From assembly GCA_027036135.1 (NCBI GenBank), contig JALVSY010000016.1, positions 62,001 to 126,000 of the forward strand: DNA of 64,000 nucleotides, given 5' to 3'. Below, piece by piece: positions 45,382-54,544 of the stretch. The first letter of the stretch is position 1. Each line of letters starts with the position of its first letter. The stretch comes from Pyrodictiaceae archaeon (GTDB lineage Archaea; Thermoproteota; Thermoprotei_A; Sulfolobales; Pyrodictiaceae). The notes below the pieces were generated by a model. The model was not told where the DNA came from. It was given only the letters and a program-made list of their open reading frames with translations, and did no database searches. The translations under genes and the position numbers were made by a program.

Positions 45382-45534
45382 ACAGTCCCGGTAAGGAGAG
45401 CAATAAGCGCCTCGCCTCCTACAATCTTCTTTAGGCTTCTCGTTATTGGTTTTTAGCTACGGTATTTGCCCTGCGATGTAGAGCAGACACTTATTAAAGG
45501 GTTAGATTGATACTGAATAGCTGGGTATACAATA

Positions 45535-45786
45535 ATGAGTTTGGCTATCGAGACAAGGGTTGGAAAGAAGAGAGTAGTTGTTATACCCAAGGCAATTGCA
45601 GAAGCAGTTGGGTTATCAGAGGGCCAGAGAATCAGGATCCGGGCAGAGGACGGAAGAGTAATCATAGAGCCTGTTAGAGATGCCCTCTGGCTTGCACTGC
45701 ACGGAAGAAAGATAGGCTACATTGAGGCAGAGGAGCTGGAGGAGGAGAGCCTTCGTGAGCAGGAGAAACTCGCGTCTACTACTTGA
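45535..45786 (+). CDS. vapB: AbrB/MazE-type antitoxin
   Basis: 83 residues with a swapped-hairpin AbrB domain: KKRVVVIPKAIAEAVGLSEG and IRIRAEDGRVIIEPV, followed by a C-terminal acidic tail typical of an antitoxin that wraps its PIN partner. It overlaps the PIN toxin gene by 32 bases and probably represses its own operon. Confidence 0.85.
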   Translation: MSLAIETRVGKKRVVVIPKAIAEAVGLSEGQRIRIRAEDGRVIIEPVRDALWLALHGRKIGYIEAEELEEESLREQEKLASTT

Positions 45787-46195
45787 CACCTCCTTTCTTC
45801 TCCCAGTACTGGGTTTCGAGACTTCCCAGAGAGTTATGAAGACGTTACCAAGCTTAGCCAGGTACGAGCTCTACTATAATGAGATAAGCTTGCTAGAGGC
45901 TCTCTGGAAAATCGTAAAGATTCTAAGAGACAAGTCACCAAGCGATATTGAAAGAGTTGTTGAAGGTGTACAAGCAATTATAGATACTATGACCCATGCA
46001 TCCTTGACGAGCGATGCTGTAAGACAAGCTATACTTATGTATATAATGGGTCATCGTGACATGATTGATAATATTCTCTACTCAATAGCCTTGGCACATG
46101 ATTTAGTATTACTGACAGTGGATAATAACTTGGTAAGATTTATACATGAGCATAATCTCTCAAAGGAGCACATAATTACGCCCGAGGAACTCTGA
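45755..46195 (+). CDS. vapC: PIN-domain toxin (VapC-like)
   Basis: 146 residues from GTG 45755. PIN ribonuclease acidic residues are visible: LLLDTSFLLPVLGFE (first Asp), the conserved Glu in YNEISLLEALWKI, and the C-terminal IDNILYSIALAHDLVLLTVD. The frame is open from 45722, but GTG 45755 removes a non-homologous basic leader. Partner of the AbrB-type antitoxin. The target is unknown. Confidence 0.85.
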   Translation: MSRRNSRLLLDTSFLLPVLGFETSQRVMKTLPSLARYELYYNEISLLEALWKIVKILRDKSPSDIERVVEGVQAIIDTMTHASLTSDAVRQAILMYIMGHRDMIDNILYSIALAHDLVLLTVDNNLVRFIHEHNLSKEHIITPEEL

Positions 46196-46401
46196 GTTTC
46201 ATCTATCCCTCTGGTAACCGAATAATAGCAGGCGCAAAGAGTATTGAAGCCTATGATTACTCGTGGTGCGGTATCTAGCTCGTTGTTCTGATAAGCTTGC
46301 TCTGTTATCTATTAGCCTGCTATTAGTGGAAGTTGTAAATACCTCTCCTAGGGGTAGTTAGTATCGGGGTGCACCAATCCTCCTAGGGGGGTGCAAAAGG
46401 C

Positions 46402-47088
46402 GTGGTTAAGACTGTTGTATTCGTTGGGAAAGATGTAATAGAGGAGAATGCTAAGCTAGCTCAGCGTCTCCGCGAGCTTTACGACAAGTACGGTGTAATT
46501 GTCTATGAGTTCCTAGGTGGCCCGGGTAGCGGGAAGACTAGTCTTATCGAGAGGCTTGTCCCCATTATGTTGCGAGAGTATAGGCCGGAGCGGATACTCT
46601 ACATAGGCGGTGATGTAGCGACAACACTTGATACCGAGAGGATAGCGAAGCTGGGCATAAGGACTGTGCAGATAAACACTGGGGGCACATGCCACCTTGA
46701 GGTACCTCATATCGAGGCTACGCTGAAGCAGCTTGGTGGAGAGGAGATCCTAAGAGACCTCGACGTAATAATCATAGAGAACGTGGGCAACCTTATATGC
46801 CCGTTTAACTTCCCGCTAGGCGCGCATGCACGGATAATGGTTGTTAGCGTCGCTGAGGGCAAGGACAAGTTCATAAAGCACCCGGTTAGCACCAAGGTCA
46901 GCGACATAATAGTGATAAACAAGATAGACCTGGCCAAGGCTGTCGGGGTCAACGTAGACTATATGATAAAGACTGCTAAGGAGATAAACCCGAGAGCACC
47001 AATAATTCTTGCAAGCGCTAAGACTGGTGAAGGCGTAGAGAAGCTATACCAGGTTATGAAGGAGCACATAAAACGAGAAAGAACCTAG
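46402..47088 (+). CDS. hypB: Hydrogenase nickel-insertion GTPase HypB
   Basis: G3E-family GTPase delivering nickel to [NiFe] hydrogenase. P-loop GGPGSGKTSLIERL (about residue 39), GGDVATTLDTERIA, CHLEVPHIE (metal site), ENVGNLICP, and the guanine motif VINKIDLAKA. 228 residues. No His-rich N-terminus. GTG start preceded by a purine-rich GGGGGGTGC. First gene of the maturation set. Confidence 0.95.
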   Translation: MVKTVVFVGKDVIEENAKLAQRLRELYDKYGVIVYEFLGGPGSGKTSLIERLVPIMLREYRPERILYIGGDVATTLDTERIAKLGIRTVQINTGGTCHLEVPHIEATLKQLGGEEILRDLDVIIIENVGNLICPFNFPLGAHARIMVVSVAEGKDKFIKHPVSTKVSDIIVINKIDLAKAVGVNVDYMIKTAKEINPRAPIILASAKTGEGVEKLYQVMKEHIKRERT

Positions 47089-47116
47089 GCCTTTTAGTCA
47101 CGGGGACTGGGGCTCC

Positions 47117-47542
47117 TTGCACGAAACCAGCATAGCACTAAGCATACTAGCCGCAATAGAGGATGTCTTCAACCAGACCCCGGGGGCAAAGAAGATAACC
47201 AAGATAAAGCTGAGAATAGGGATGCTAAGCCTCATAGACATAGAGGCGCTCAAGTTCGCGCTAATGGTCGCGTCCCGAGGAACCCCTGCCGAGGGCGCAG
47301 AGGTAGAGTACACTATTGAGCCGCCCGTGTTCCGCTGCAACAAGTGCGGCTACGAGTGGAGCATTGAGGAAGATGAGTTAAACAAGCTAGTGGAGGAGTA
47401 TGGGCTACAATCGGCTATGCACCTACACCCCGATATAATAACGAAGTATTTTCATTGTCCGCGATGCGGCTCAACAGACATAGAGATTAAGCGGGGAAGA
47501 GGAGTCATAATAGAGAGCGTTGAGATAGATACAGAGGCCTAA
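47117..47542 (+). CDS. hypA: Hydrogenase nickel metallochaperone HypA
   Basis: Binds nickel through an N-terminal His2 and zinc through two CxxC sites. The TTG start gives the invariant MHE N-terminus. The zinc sites are CNKCGYEW and CPRCGSTDIE, separated by a long insert of about 40 residues, as found in archaeal HypA. 141 residues. It is 28 bp after hypB. Confidence 0.93.
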   Translation: MHETSIALSILAAIEDVFNQTPGAKKITKIKLRIGMLSLIDIEALKFALMVASRGTPAEGAEVEYTIEPPVFRCNKCGYEWSIEEDELNKLVEEYGLQSAMHLHPDIITKYFHCPRCGSTDIEIKRGRGVIIESVEIDTEA

Positions 47543-47617
47543 GCCATTCCCCCCATTCATTTTTATACGATAACATATTGTAGCATAATAGACTAGATAC
47601 TTGTTGAGGCTGGGATA

Positions 47618-48034
47618 ATGGTTGTTAAGACCGGCATAGCTTTCCCAGACAAGGTCTACGAGGAACTGAATAGAATAACTAAGGAAATGGGCTACACGAG
47701 TATATCAAAGGCTGTTAGGGACGCTGTCGAGCTGTTTATAGCCTTCAATAAATGGTGGTCGGCACGTGGAGGCGTAGCCGGAGTAATACTAGTTATGTTG
47801 CCGCGCTCAGCTGAGCAGAGCCAGCGCAGACTAACAACGATACTTAGCTCAGCAGACACTGTTCTCAGCTACTACTATACTTCTCTCGGCGATTATGCCA
47901 TCTACATAGTTGTTGTCGCTGGCCAGGGACCTGGAGTGAAAAAGCTCTACAAGGAGCTAACACGAATCGAGGGTGTCCTTGCTGTCCAGCCCTCGCTCCT
48001 GCCGCTCCCGCTAGAGAAGACCCATAAGAGCTAG
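47618..48034 (+). CDS. NikR-like ribbon-helix-helix regulator without nickel ligands
   Basis: 138 residues with a CopG-type ribbon-helix-helix domain (TGIAFPDKVYEELNRITKEM, SISKAVRDAVELF) and a C-terminal ACT-like domain, the arrangement of the nickel regulator NikR. The NikR ligand set (three His and one Cys within the ACT-like domain) is absent: the region reads VLSYYYTSLGDYAIYIVVVA. It may sense something else or act without metal. Its position between hyp and structural hydrogenase genes suggests it controls the hydrogenase. Confidence 0.7.
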   Translation: MVVKTGIAFPDKVYEELNRITKEMGYTSISKAVRDAVELFIAFNKWWSARGGVAGVILVMLPRSAEQSQRRLTTILSSADTVLSYYYTSLGDYAIYIVVVAGQGPGVKKLYKELTRIEGVLAVQPSLLPLPLEKTHKS

Positions 48035-48553
48035 GAATCGTGTCGCGTCATCAAGCTTCTTGGTAAACTCGTTAAACCATGCAAGGACTAGGTCTCTGCG
48101 CTTAGCAACATAATCCATAGTGTCAGGCAAGTACATCACCTTGGCCCCCAGTGCCTGGAACGGAGCAAGGATCTCCGGATACTTCTCGGTATCCACTAGC
48201 TTCTTGTCCACAAGGCTTAGCCTGCGACTCCATACATCGACCTCGAAAGTCGATAAGAGGTGAGGATGATGACCCACCGCGACAGGAACCATGTATGGAT
48301 AATACTCCTTTACCTCCCCGCCACAGACCAGCCCGATTTTCACGCCCCATACACTGACATAGTCCGAGTCGAGAACAAGATAGTTGCAGTTCTCGCCCTC
48401 CTCGCTAGCAGGGATGAGCGATGCATAGAGTACTCCTTTACCCTTATCGTTTAAGACAAGTATAGTGCGCTTATCTATCCTCTTAGCAGCTATAGGAAAG
48501 CCCCGGCGTAACGCTTCCCTAACAGCTCCTATGGCTAAACTAGCTAGCTCCAA
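48011..48553 (-). CDS. Hypothetical protein in the hydrogenase locus
   Basis: 180 residues, not recognised. Mixed alpha/beta without membrane segments; contains a GHHPHLLSTFEVDVW segment with three His and a C-terminal helix (RRDLVLAWFNEFTKKLDD). It lies between the NikR-like gene and the large subunit, and its 3' end overlaps the regulator by 24 bases. Possible accessory role inferred only from place. Confidence 0.55.
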   Translation of the reverse strand: MELASLAIGAVREALRRGFPIAAKRIDKRTILVLNDKGKGVLYASLIPASEEGENCNYLVLDSDYVSVWGVKIGLVCGGEVKEYYPYMVPVAVGHHPHLLSTFEVDVWSRRLSLVDKKLVDTEKYPEILAPFQALGAKVMYLPDTMDYVAKRRDLVLAWFNEFTKKLDDATRFLALMGLL

Positions 48554-48720
48554 GACCGCTAAGCACCTCCTTGCTAGTAGCTTGCCGAGTTATTCACATC
48601 TAGCATTAGGCCGAGTTAAGGCTATAATAGTGGATTGTCCGTGAATAGGGAACCAGAGGAAATTATTTCAAAAACTGTTAGGGAAGGAATTTTTGCTTGC
48701 GTTTGCTATGAAAAATTGAG

Positions 48721-50673
48721 TTAGCTGTAGTGTGTCGATGTTATCATCTTCTTTACAGTCTTGATTGTTCTCCCGTTCTTAGTGAATGTTATGTGTGCTG
48801 CACATGCTAGACATGGGTCGAAGCTCCTTATTGCTCTGACATAGTCTAGTCCTGTCCAGTTCTTGGGGTTCGTCTCCTCGGTTATGTAGGTGTTTACTGC
48901 GCTTTCCTCAAACGGGCTTCTACCATAGATATCGTAGGGACTTACATTACCAGTGGTTGGTGCATGTATCTGTATATTGAGTACTTTGCCGCTGCGTTGT
49001 ACCATCCAGTGCCTCACGGTTCCTCTTGGTGCCTCGATGAAGCCTACGCCGAATGTTATCCTGTTCGGCTTCTTCCAGGGCCTGCTAGCGTACTTCTTGC
49101 CCTTAGCTATGTACTCTTGTGCCTTTGTGATGTTGTTCCATGCCCCGACGACGTCTATCATCATGTTAAATGCCCTGGCCCATAGCCTATATATGGTAGA
49201 GCTATAGTCTGGTACTTTCCACTCGAAGCTCATCTCCTCGCAGACGCTCCCCGGTAGCTCATCGGTGCATGCCCGTGGTAGTGTTACCTTTAGTACTCCG
49301 TTGCCATTGCTCTTGAAGAGCCCTAGGTAGTCGCTTGCTACCTGCATGCTTGTTACCTTGAGCCTAGCGTATGGCCCTACCTCGAACGGTGTTATAGTGC
49401 CATCCTTCCATACTAGCCTGACGTGTGTCGCCCAGCTGTACTTGCCGTCCCAGTTCCTTGCTGTCGGGTTCGGTATTGTCACTTTTAGCCATGGGTGGAA
49501 TACTGGTGCGTTAATAGTCTTTCCGAGGATGTCGCTTGTATATTTTGTCCACTTGCCCCAGTTCAGTGTATTGCCTAGCGGGTCCTTGAACCCCATCTTC
49601 TCTAGCTCGCCGTACCATGGTAGCTCGTGCACTTTGTCTGCCCAGTCCTTGTAGAACGCGTGCTGTACATGCTCGAAGATGCTGACCTGGTACTCTGCAT
49701 AGCTATCGGTCACTAGTTTGCCGCGGAGCACGACACCAGGCTTAATTATTCTCTTCCTAGCGGCCTTGTCGATTCCCTTATAGAACTCCTCCCACTCTAC
49801 ATAGCACTCCTTGTCCCAGGCACCGCAGCCACCTATGCTCGCATACTCCTCTGGGTCATCGAATATACCGCCACTACCAATAGCGCCTACCGTTGACTTC
49901 GCAGGGTTCGGGTTATAGCTCATACCGTTCTCTGCATAGTTGTGCTTGTTGACGTAGAAGTCGAAGAGATCCCAGAGCACCGTGTACACGAACTTAGCCC
50001 ATGCCGTTAGCTTTACTAGGCGGAACATGTAACCCATCAGTATGTACTCGTGGTTCGTCAAGTCAGTGGCTACACCGCCTGGTACTAGTGTTGATGGGTG
50101 ACTATGTCTACCATATATTAGTACGCCTGCTTCTCGCGCAATTCTCTGGAACGTTACTGCTAGTTGCCATAGCTTACCAGTTATCGGTGTCAAGGCATTC
50201 ATTATATCAGCTATTGTTGTGAAGCCATGTATGTCGCGGTGCTCGGCAAGAGTCTTCTTAGCATCCTCGTAGACACTCTTAGTCATTAGAGCTACTACTG
50301 GGCTGCTGTAGTCCGGGCCCTCCAGCATTAGCAGTATTATAGTGTGGTCGTAGACATGATCCGTCACGGCATAGGCCATGTTTCTTAGAGCTACACCTAG
50401 CGGTGTCGGCGAGACACCATATACCATGTCCGCGGTTATTACGTCTGCGTTGGCGTGGCTTGCTCCGCAGACTCCGCAGACACGGCTAGTTACGTGCGGC
50501 AAGTCCTCCGGCGGCCTACCTAGCCCAAATACCTCGAAGCCGCGGAACATTGTAACGAAGCTCCTAACACTACTTGGTATTGCTCTCCTCTTATCGGTAT
50601 CAACTATTACTCGTAGACCTAGATGGCCCTCGATACGCGTTATGGGGTCTATTATCATCTTGCGCTGTACCAT
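48721..50673 (-). CDS. [NiFe] hydrogenase large subunit
   Basis: Catalytic subunit with the Ni-Fe(CN)2CO site. N-terminal motif ITRIEGHLGLRV and first Cys pair in RVCGVCGASHANAD; second Cys pair in DPCLACAAH, followed by a 23-residue C-terminal tail that the maturation protease should remove after the His. 650 residues, group 1 (uptake, membrane-associated) type. It lies downstream of the cytochrome b gene and the small subunit in the same operon. Confidence 0.97.
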   Translation of the reverse strand: MVQRKMIIDPITRIEGHLGLRVIVDTDKRRAIPSSVRSFVTMFRGFEVFGLGRPPEDLPHVTSRVCGVCGASHANADVITADMVYGVSPTPLGVALRNMAYAVTDHVYDHTIILLMLEGPDYSSPVVALMTKSVYEDAKKTLAEHRDIHGFTTIADIMNALTPITGKLWQLAVTFQRIAREAGVLIYGRHSHPSTLVPGGVATDLTNHEYILMGYMFRLVKLTAWAKFVYTVLWDLFDFYVNKHNYAENGMSYNPNPAKSTVGAIGSGGIFDDPEEYASIGGCGAWDKECYVEWEEFYKGIDKAARKRIIKPGVVLRGKLVTDSYAEYQVSIFEHVQHAFYKDWADKVHELPWYGELEKMGFKDPLGNTLNWGKWTKYTSDILGKTINAPVFHPWLKVTIPNPTARNWDGKYSWATHVRLVWKDGTITPFEVGPYARLKVTSMQVASDYLGLFKSNGNGVLKVTLPRACTDELPGSVCEEMSFEWKVPDYSSTIYRLWARAFNMMIDVVGAWNNITKAQEYIAKGKKYASRPWKKPNRITFGVGFIEAPRGTVRHWMVQRSGKVLNIQIHAPTTGNVSPYDIYGRSPFEESAVNTYITEETNPKNWTGLDYVRAIRSFDPCLACAAHITFTKNGRTIKTVKKMITSTHYS

Positions 50674-50799
50674 ACCTACTCACCCACCCATAAACCTCCT
50701 TGTCTCTGCAAACATCACCTATTTATACATAACTATGTACATGAAATCCGGAGTATGTAACTAAATAAATACGTACATTATCTAAAAAACTATTATGGA

Positions 50800-51843
50800 T
50801 CAAGTCTTTGTCTCCTCCTTTACAACACCCTTTTTGACGAGGTACTCGTACCAAGCTGGGTGTTCCTCCTTGATGCGGGCAAGCGGCATCTTGCCATGTA
50901 TGTATGTTGGATCCATTGGGAACGTTGATGGGTTCAGATGCACATAGACTATGTGTACCATTAGTATCCACGAGATTGCTAGTACAGCTTCCTTGACATG
51001 CGTTATCCAGAATACTCCATTAAGTACCTGGGGGCCCCATATGCTCATTATTGCGCCTGGTATGCCTAGTACTGCCATACCCCAGTAGACGCCCCAGTAC
51101 TCGAACATCTCCTCACAATCATACTTGTGAATCTTCGGCATCTTGCCGAGCTTTGGATGAATAGTGTACAGCAATCTGTTAATAAGATCCTTGAAGAACT
51201 GTAGCGTGAATATTCTCAGTATAGGCCACTTGTCGAGCATGCTTTCTCTTCTGGACGGCGAGAATAGATCCATGAAGAACCTTGTTGTGTAGTAGCCGAA
51301 GTGTAGCAGTACTATTACTCCCATAAGCCACCCTGATATCACGTGTATCTTTACGTAGAGATCTCTGCTTACGTACAGCATGTGCCAATATGGGTTATTA
51401 GCAAGATACATCTCGAACCCGGTAAAGGCACATAGTATGAACGTTATGATTACCCAGATGTGCTGTATTCTCTGCCATAGCGAGAATCTTAGTACCCATA
51501 TATCACGCTTGCCTTCCTCGCTCTTGTAGTAGAGTCTCCACTTCTTTTGCTCTCGTGCTCGTATAGCAAAGTTGCCCAGGCTCCACCATGTACCAAAGAA
51601 CCCAAGTAGTATTATCAGTATGTCGAAGGCGACACTTAGGAAGTCACGCCACCATAAAGTACTCTTTAGATTCATCTCTGATAAGAGCTTGAAGAACTGG
51701 TGAAGGCCGCCTTCTGCCTCGAAGGGCTTCCAGCCTAGGAAGTATATTATTGTCCAGGTGCCGCCAACGAATATGGTAACTAGTATCCAATCGGCTATCA
51801 GATACGCCGTCCACAGACGCTTAGTAGTTGTGGTCGCGCTCAT
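50800..51843 (-). CDS. Cytochrome b subunit of the hydrogenase (Isp1/HyaC-like)
   Basis: 347 residues with about five hydrophobic segments. Possible haem ligands are His in IQHIWVIITFILCAFTGFEM, KIHVISGWLMGVIVLLHFG, and WILMVHIVYVHLNP. It should carry electrons from the small subunit to the quinone pool. It is placed between small and large subunit genes, the order known for Isp1 in Isp-type hydrogenases; an Isp2 (HdrD-like) gene is not present here. Confidence 0.85.
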   Translation of the reverse strand: MSATTTTKRLWTAYLIADWILVTIFVGGTWTIIYFLGWKPFEAEGGLHQFFKLLSEMNLKSTLWWRDFLSVAFDILIILLGFFGTWWSLGNFAIRAREQKKWRLYYKSEEGKRDIWVLRFSLWQRIQHIWVIITFILCAFTGFEMYLANNPYWHMLYVSRDLYVKIHVISGWLMGVIVLLHFGYYTTRFFMDLFSPSRRESMLDKWPILRIFTLQFFKDLINRLLYTIHPKLGKMPKIHKYDCEEMFEYWGVYWGMAVLGIPGAIMSIWGPQVLNGVFWITHVKEAVLAISWILMVHIVYVHLNPSTFPMDPTYIHGKMPLARIKEEHPAWYEYLVKKGVVKEETKT

Positions 51844-51863
51844 CTTATCACCCTTACCTAGTT

Positions 51864-53297
51864 TTATGCTTGAGCCTTGCTACGCAGATGAGCCCATATT
51901 CCGGCAATAACGCCTATAGTTATGAGCGAGGCTGCTCCTATCTCTACGTCGCGCTTTAGCTCCTCCACACTTGCACCAACGTATGGTAGCTTCTGGTAGA
52001 AGGGCTCAAAGGAGTCAGTGAATCCGGGCTCTGTACAGCCTATACAGACGCCTCCAGTCCTTGTTGGCCCGCCTACACCGTTCACCCATCCAACCTTGTT
52101 CCATGGGCAGTGGCTTATTGGGCCCTTGCAACCGACCGCGTAGAGACACTGTGCCGTGTTCTCGCCAGGATACTTCCTGAAGTCTCCGGCAGCATACCAT
52201 GCTGCTCTCGGGCACTGCTGGTGTGTTGTCTTGCCGAAAATGTACTTGGGTCTCCAGTACTGGTCTAGCTCTGGTAGGGGTAGCTTACCTAGAGCCCATA
52301 GTATCAGGTTGGCTATTACTCTTAGCTGGCCGTTACCGTTAGCCGGGCATCCCGGAACCGCTACTGCTGGGCGGCAATCGCTCCTTATCTCGCCTGGTGC
52401 TAGCTTGCAGCCTCCGTAGACGAATTTGCGGAAGGGAGCCGCTTCTGGCACTAGGTCTACGAAGCCCTTGAAGTGCCTCCTCTTGTCGGGGAAGAAGCCG
52501 ACCGCACCGGTTGGGCTGTAGCTCCAGCCCTTGCTGCCCCACTTCTCAAACAAGTCGTAACCCATCTTCTTCATAAAGTCTTTTTCAATAACCCTATCAG
52601 CTATTAGGCCACCATAGCAAGCACAATTACCAACAGATATTACTGCTACAGCGTTCTTCAAGAGTCTCCTTATCCACTCAGCACAGCTAATGGGTTTCCC
52701 GTTCTCCTCTCCTATGTAGCAGAAGTAGTCAACTGAGTCGGGTACATTGGTTACTCCGTGCTCTCTTAGTATCTTGCTATCAACTGATATACTTCCCTCG
52801 ATTACGAGTACGTATGGGTTAAGCTTGCCAGCTTCAGCCATTTCTAGTATATCTATCGGACTGGTTAGGAGTATGCCGGGGTTGTAGCCGAGTTTTAGGA
52901 AGGTTTCGAGAGTCTTCCTTAGCGGGTCATTTTGCGGCAGGCTCTGGACGAATTTTTGTAGCTGTTCAGGGCTCATCTTTAGGAACTGTTCTGCATAGCT
53001 GGGTGTCTTTTCACCCCAGCTGAGCATCACCGTCTCATGGTATACTAGCTTAACGGTGCCAGGACCAACTACGGAACTCATACCTCCTAGAATAGCTACA
53101 AGATCCGGGTCGGTTGCCTGTATTAGTGCGGTGGTATTGCCGGCGCAGTCCTGTGCCTCGAACCATATTATGTTAATGCTGCCCTTCTTGACGGCATCCA
53201 TTGCTGCCTTTACTACCTTGCCCCAGTCGAGAGTAGCGAAGAACGCCGTTGTGCCTGCTAGTTTTAGGAATTCTCTCCTAGAGAGTTTGAGACTCAT
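51864..53297 (-). CDS. [NiFe] hydrogenase small subunit with Tat signal
   Basis: Electron-transfer subunit with Fe-S clusters. ATG 53297 gives a Tat signal (SRREFLKLAG) at the N-terminus; an upstream start at 53453 adds an unrelated leader. The proximal site begins WFEAQDCAGNTTAL, with Asn in place of the usual second Cys of CxxC; VGNCACYGG and VPGCPANGNG supply others. Distal and medial sites are HQQCPRAAWYAAGDF, CLYAVGCKGPISHCPWN and GGVCIGCTEPGF. A C-terminal membrane helix (ASLITIGVIAGIWAHL) anchors it on the outer face. 477 residues. Confidence 0.96.
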   Translation of the reverse strand: MSLKLSRREFLKLAGTTAFFATLDWGKVVKAAMDAVKKGSINIIWFEAQDCAGNTTALIQATDPDLVAILGGMSSVVGPGTVKLVYHETVMLSWGEKTPSYAEQFLKMSPEQLQKFVQSLPQNDPLRKTLETFLKLGYNPGILLTSPIDILEMAEAGKLNPYVLVIEGSISVDSKILREHGVTNVPDSVDYFCYIGEENGKPISCAEWIRRLLKNAVAVISVGNCACYGGLIADRVIEKDFMKKMGYDLFEKWGSKGWSYSPTGAVGFFPDKRRHFKGFVDLVPEAAPFRKFVYGGCKLAPGEIRSDCRPAVAVPGCPANGNGQLRVIANLILWALGKLPLPELDQYWRPKYIFGKTTHQQCPRAAWYAAGDFRKYPGENTAQCLYAVGCKGPISHCPWNKVGWVNGVGGPTRTGGVCIGCTEPGFTDSFEPFYQKLPYVGASVEELKRDVEIGAASLITIGVIAGIWAHLRSKAQA

Positions 53298-53697
53298 CCT
53301 GGTGCACCCCGCATGGAGAGATAGTGCACATTGTGGCGGTCTACTTGTATTTCTTTTGTACACCCTAACATTCTCGGTAGATAATTGCTTACGTGACACG
53401 GTTAAAAACCTATCTACTGGAAACGAAAAGATTCTAATACAGTTCTTTAACACTGTAAAAAAGTGCCGTATCTACATGGATTCTTATTACGATTCTACGA
53501 CCTTTCACGCCGTTTAAATAAAAGTTAATCAAATGCTTTCTTATACTTCATTTTTATTATATATATGCATAATTTTTATTTAAGATATTTACGAAAATAT
53601 ATAAATAAAGGGCTTAGCTCAAATAAATCATCGAAACCATGTACTAAATACCTGTATATACCTCGGAGCCCAATATAAGACATTAATACCGTGGAGA
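53298..53697. promoter_or_regulatory. AT-rich divergent promoter region of the hydrogenase operon
   Basis: About 400 bases without a supportable gene. On the minus strand GGTTTTTAACCG (53398-53409) is a palindromic TATA-like candidate about 100 bp ahead of the small-subunit start. The part from 53520 to 53610 is strongly AT-rich, with runs such as ATTTTTATTATATATATG, and faces both the small-subunit gene and the rightward unknown gene. The palindrome could be an operator. Confidence 0.4.
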
Positions 53698-54093
53698 GTG
53701 GATAAGGATATGAGTAGCAATGCCCCTAACCTAGAGAAGTGTGACCCACGAGACATCATAGACAAGGTTACACGCGCCCTTCAGAGCCCGGAGTGGAATA
53801 AGTGGTTAAACGAGACTATGCAAGCCTTTGCAGCAGCACTAACGGGTGTTGCTGAGCGGAGAATGAATGACGCGGTTGCCGCGTTGTTTTTAGCACAAGT
53901 TGGTAGTAGTAGTTATGCAGCAGCACGCATGCTTGGCAAGTCCCCCGAGGAAGCCCTTGAGGAAGCTCAGCAAGACCTCTGTAGAATATACACTGCTGCT
54001 CTATGGTTTCTAAGAGAGAGCTTTGAGGCAGGCACTCTCGAAGAGAACTATAAGAACGCACTATCAATGCTAAGTAAGCCCGAGAAGAAGTAG
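53698..54093 (+). CDS. Hypothetical helical protein next to hydrogenase
   Basis: 131 residues (GTG 53698; ATG 53710 is also possible). All-helical character: DIIDKVTRALQSPEWNKWLN, ALTGVAERRMNDAVAALFLA, EEALEEAQQDLCRIYTAALW. Two Cys. Divergent from the small subunit and upstream of the maturation protease. Not recognised; perhaps a chaperone or assembly factor, by position only. Confidence 0.6.
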   Translation: MDKDMSSNAPNLEKCDPRDIIDKVTRALQSPEWNKWLNETMQAFAAALTGVAERRMNDAVAALFLAQVGSSSYAAARMLGKSPEEALEEAQQDLCRIYTAALWFLRESFEAGTLEENYKNALSMLSKPEKK

Positions 54094-54142
54094 TCTCTAT
54101 ACCATTATTGTTTTCTTCAAGTATTCTAGTAGGGCTCGCTCG

Positions 54143-54544
54143 GTGATATCTTTGCCGAGCGTTAATGAAGAAAGGAGGAAGGCACTCATAGAGGCTCTTA
54201 GGGAGGTGGCTAGGCTAGCTGGTAGCGTTAATCGATTCGTTGAAGAGGTTAAGGAGGAATTCTTGGAGAGTATCGAGACCGCTATTGGTTATCCTCTCCG
54301 CCCGGAAAAGAGAGCCCTATTGGAGCTGTATAAGCTTAAGCGTATTAATGCCGAGAGCCCCGGAGAGCTTAAGAAGCTTATAGCCCGTTATATGGGGTTA
54401 GAGGACGGGGTGGATATTGTTGGATACCTCCGCTCGCTTGGTAGCAATAGTGCCGGACACCATGGAGAAAGGGGGCCAGGATCTACTATCAATGGTTCTG
54501 AGGCTCAAGGACGAGAAGAGAATAGGGAAATGCATAGTTCTTGA
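54143..54544 (+). CDS. Hypothetical protein upstream of the maturation protease
   Basis: 133 residues from GTG 54143. Helical: KALIEALREVARLAGSVNRF, EVKEEFLESIETAIGYPL, KRALLELYKLKRINAESPGE. The last 30 residues are Gly/Ser/His-rich and overlap the next gene by about 86 bases. Family not recognised. Confidence 0.55.
   Translation: MISLPSVNEERRKALIEALREVARLAGSVNRFVEEVKEEFLESIETAIGYPLRPEKRALLELYKLKRINAESPGELKKLIARYMGLEDGVDIVGYLRSLGSNSAGHHGERGPGSTINGSEAQGREENREMHSS

Noticed and set aside
46402-47088. Considering the HypB-like gene as UreG or another G3E GTPase
   Set aside because: Its neighbours (HypA and the remaining hyp genes) and the CHLEVPHIE metal site fit HypB; no urease genes are present.
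53297-53453. Longer N-terminus for the hydrogenase small subunit
   Set aside because: It would bury the Tat signal 52 residues inside the protein; the ATG at 53297 puts the twin-Arg motif at the N-terminus.
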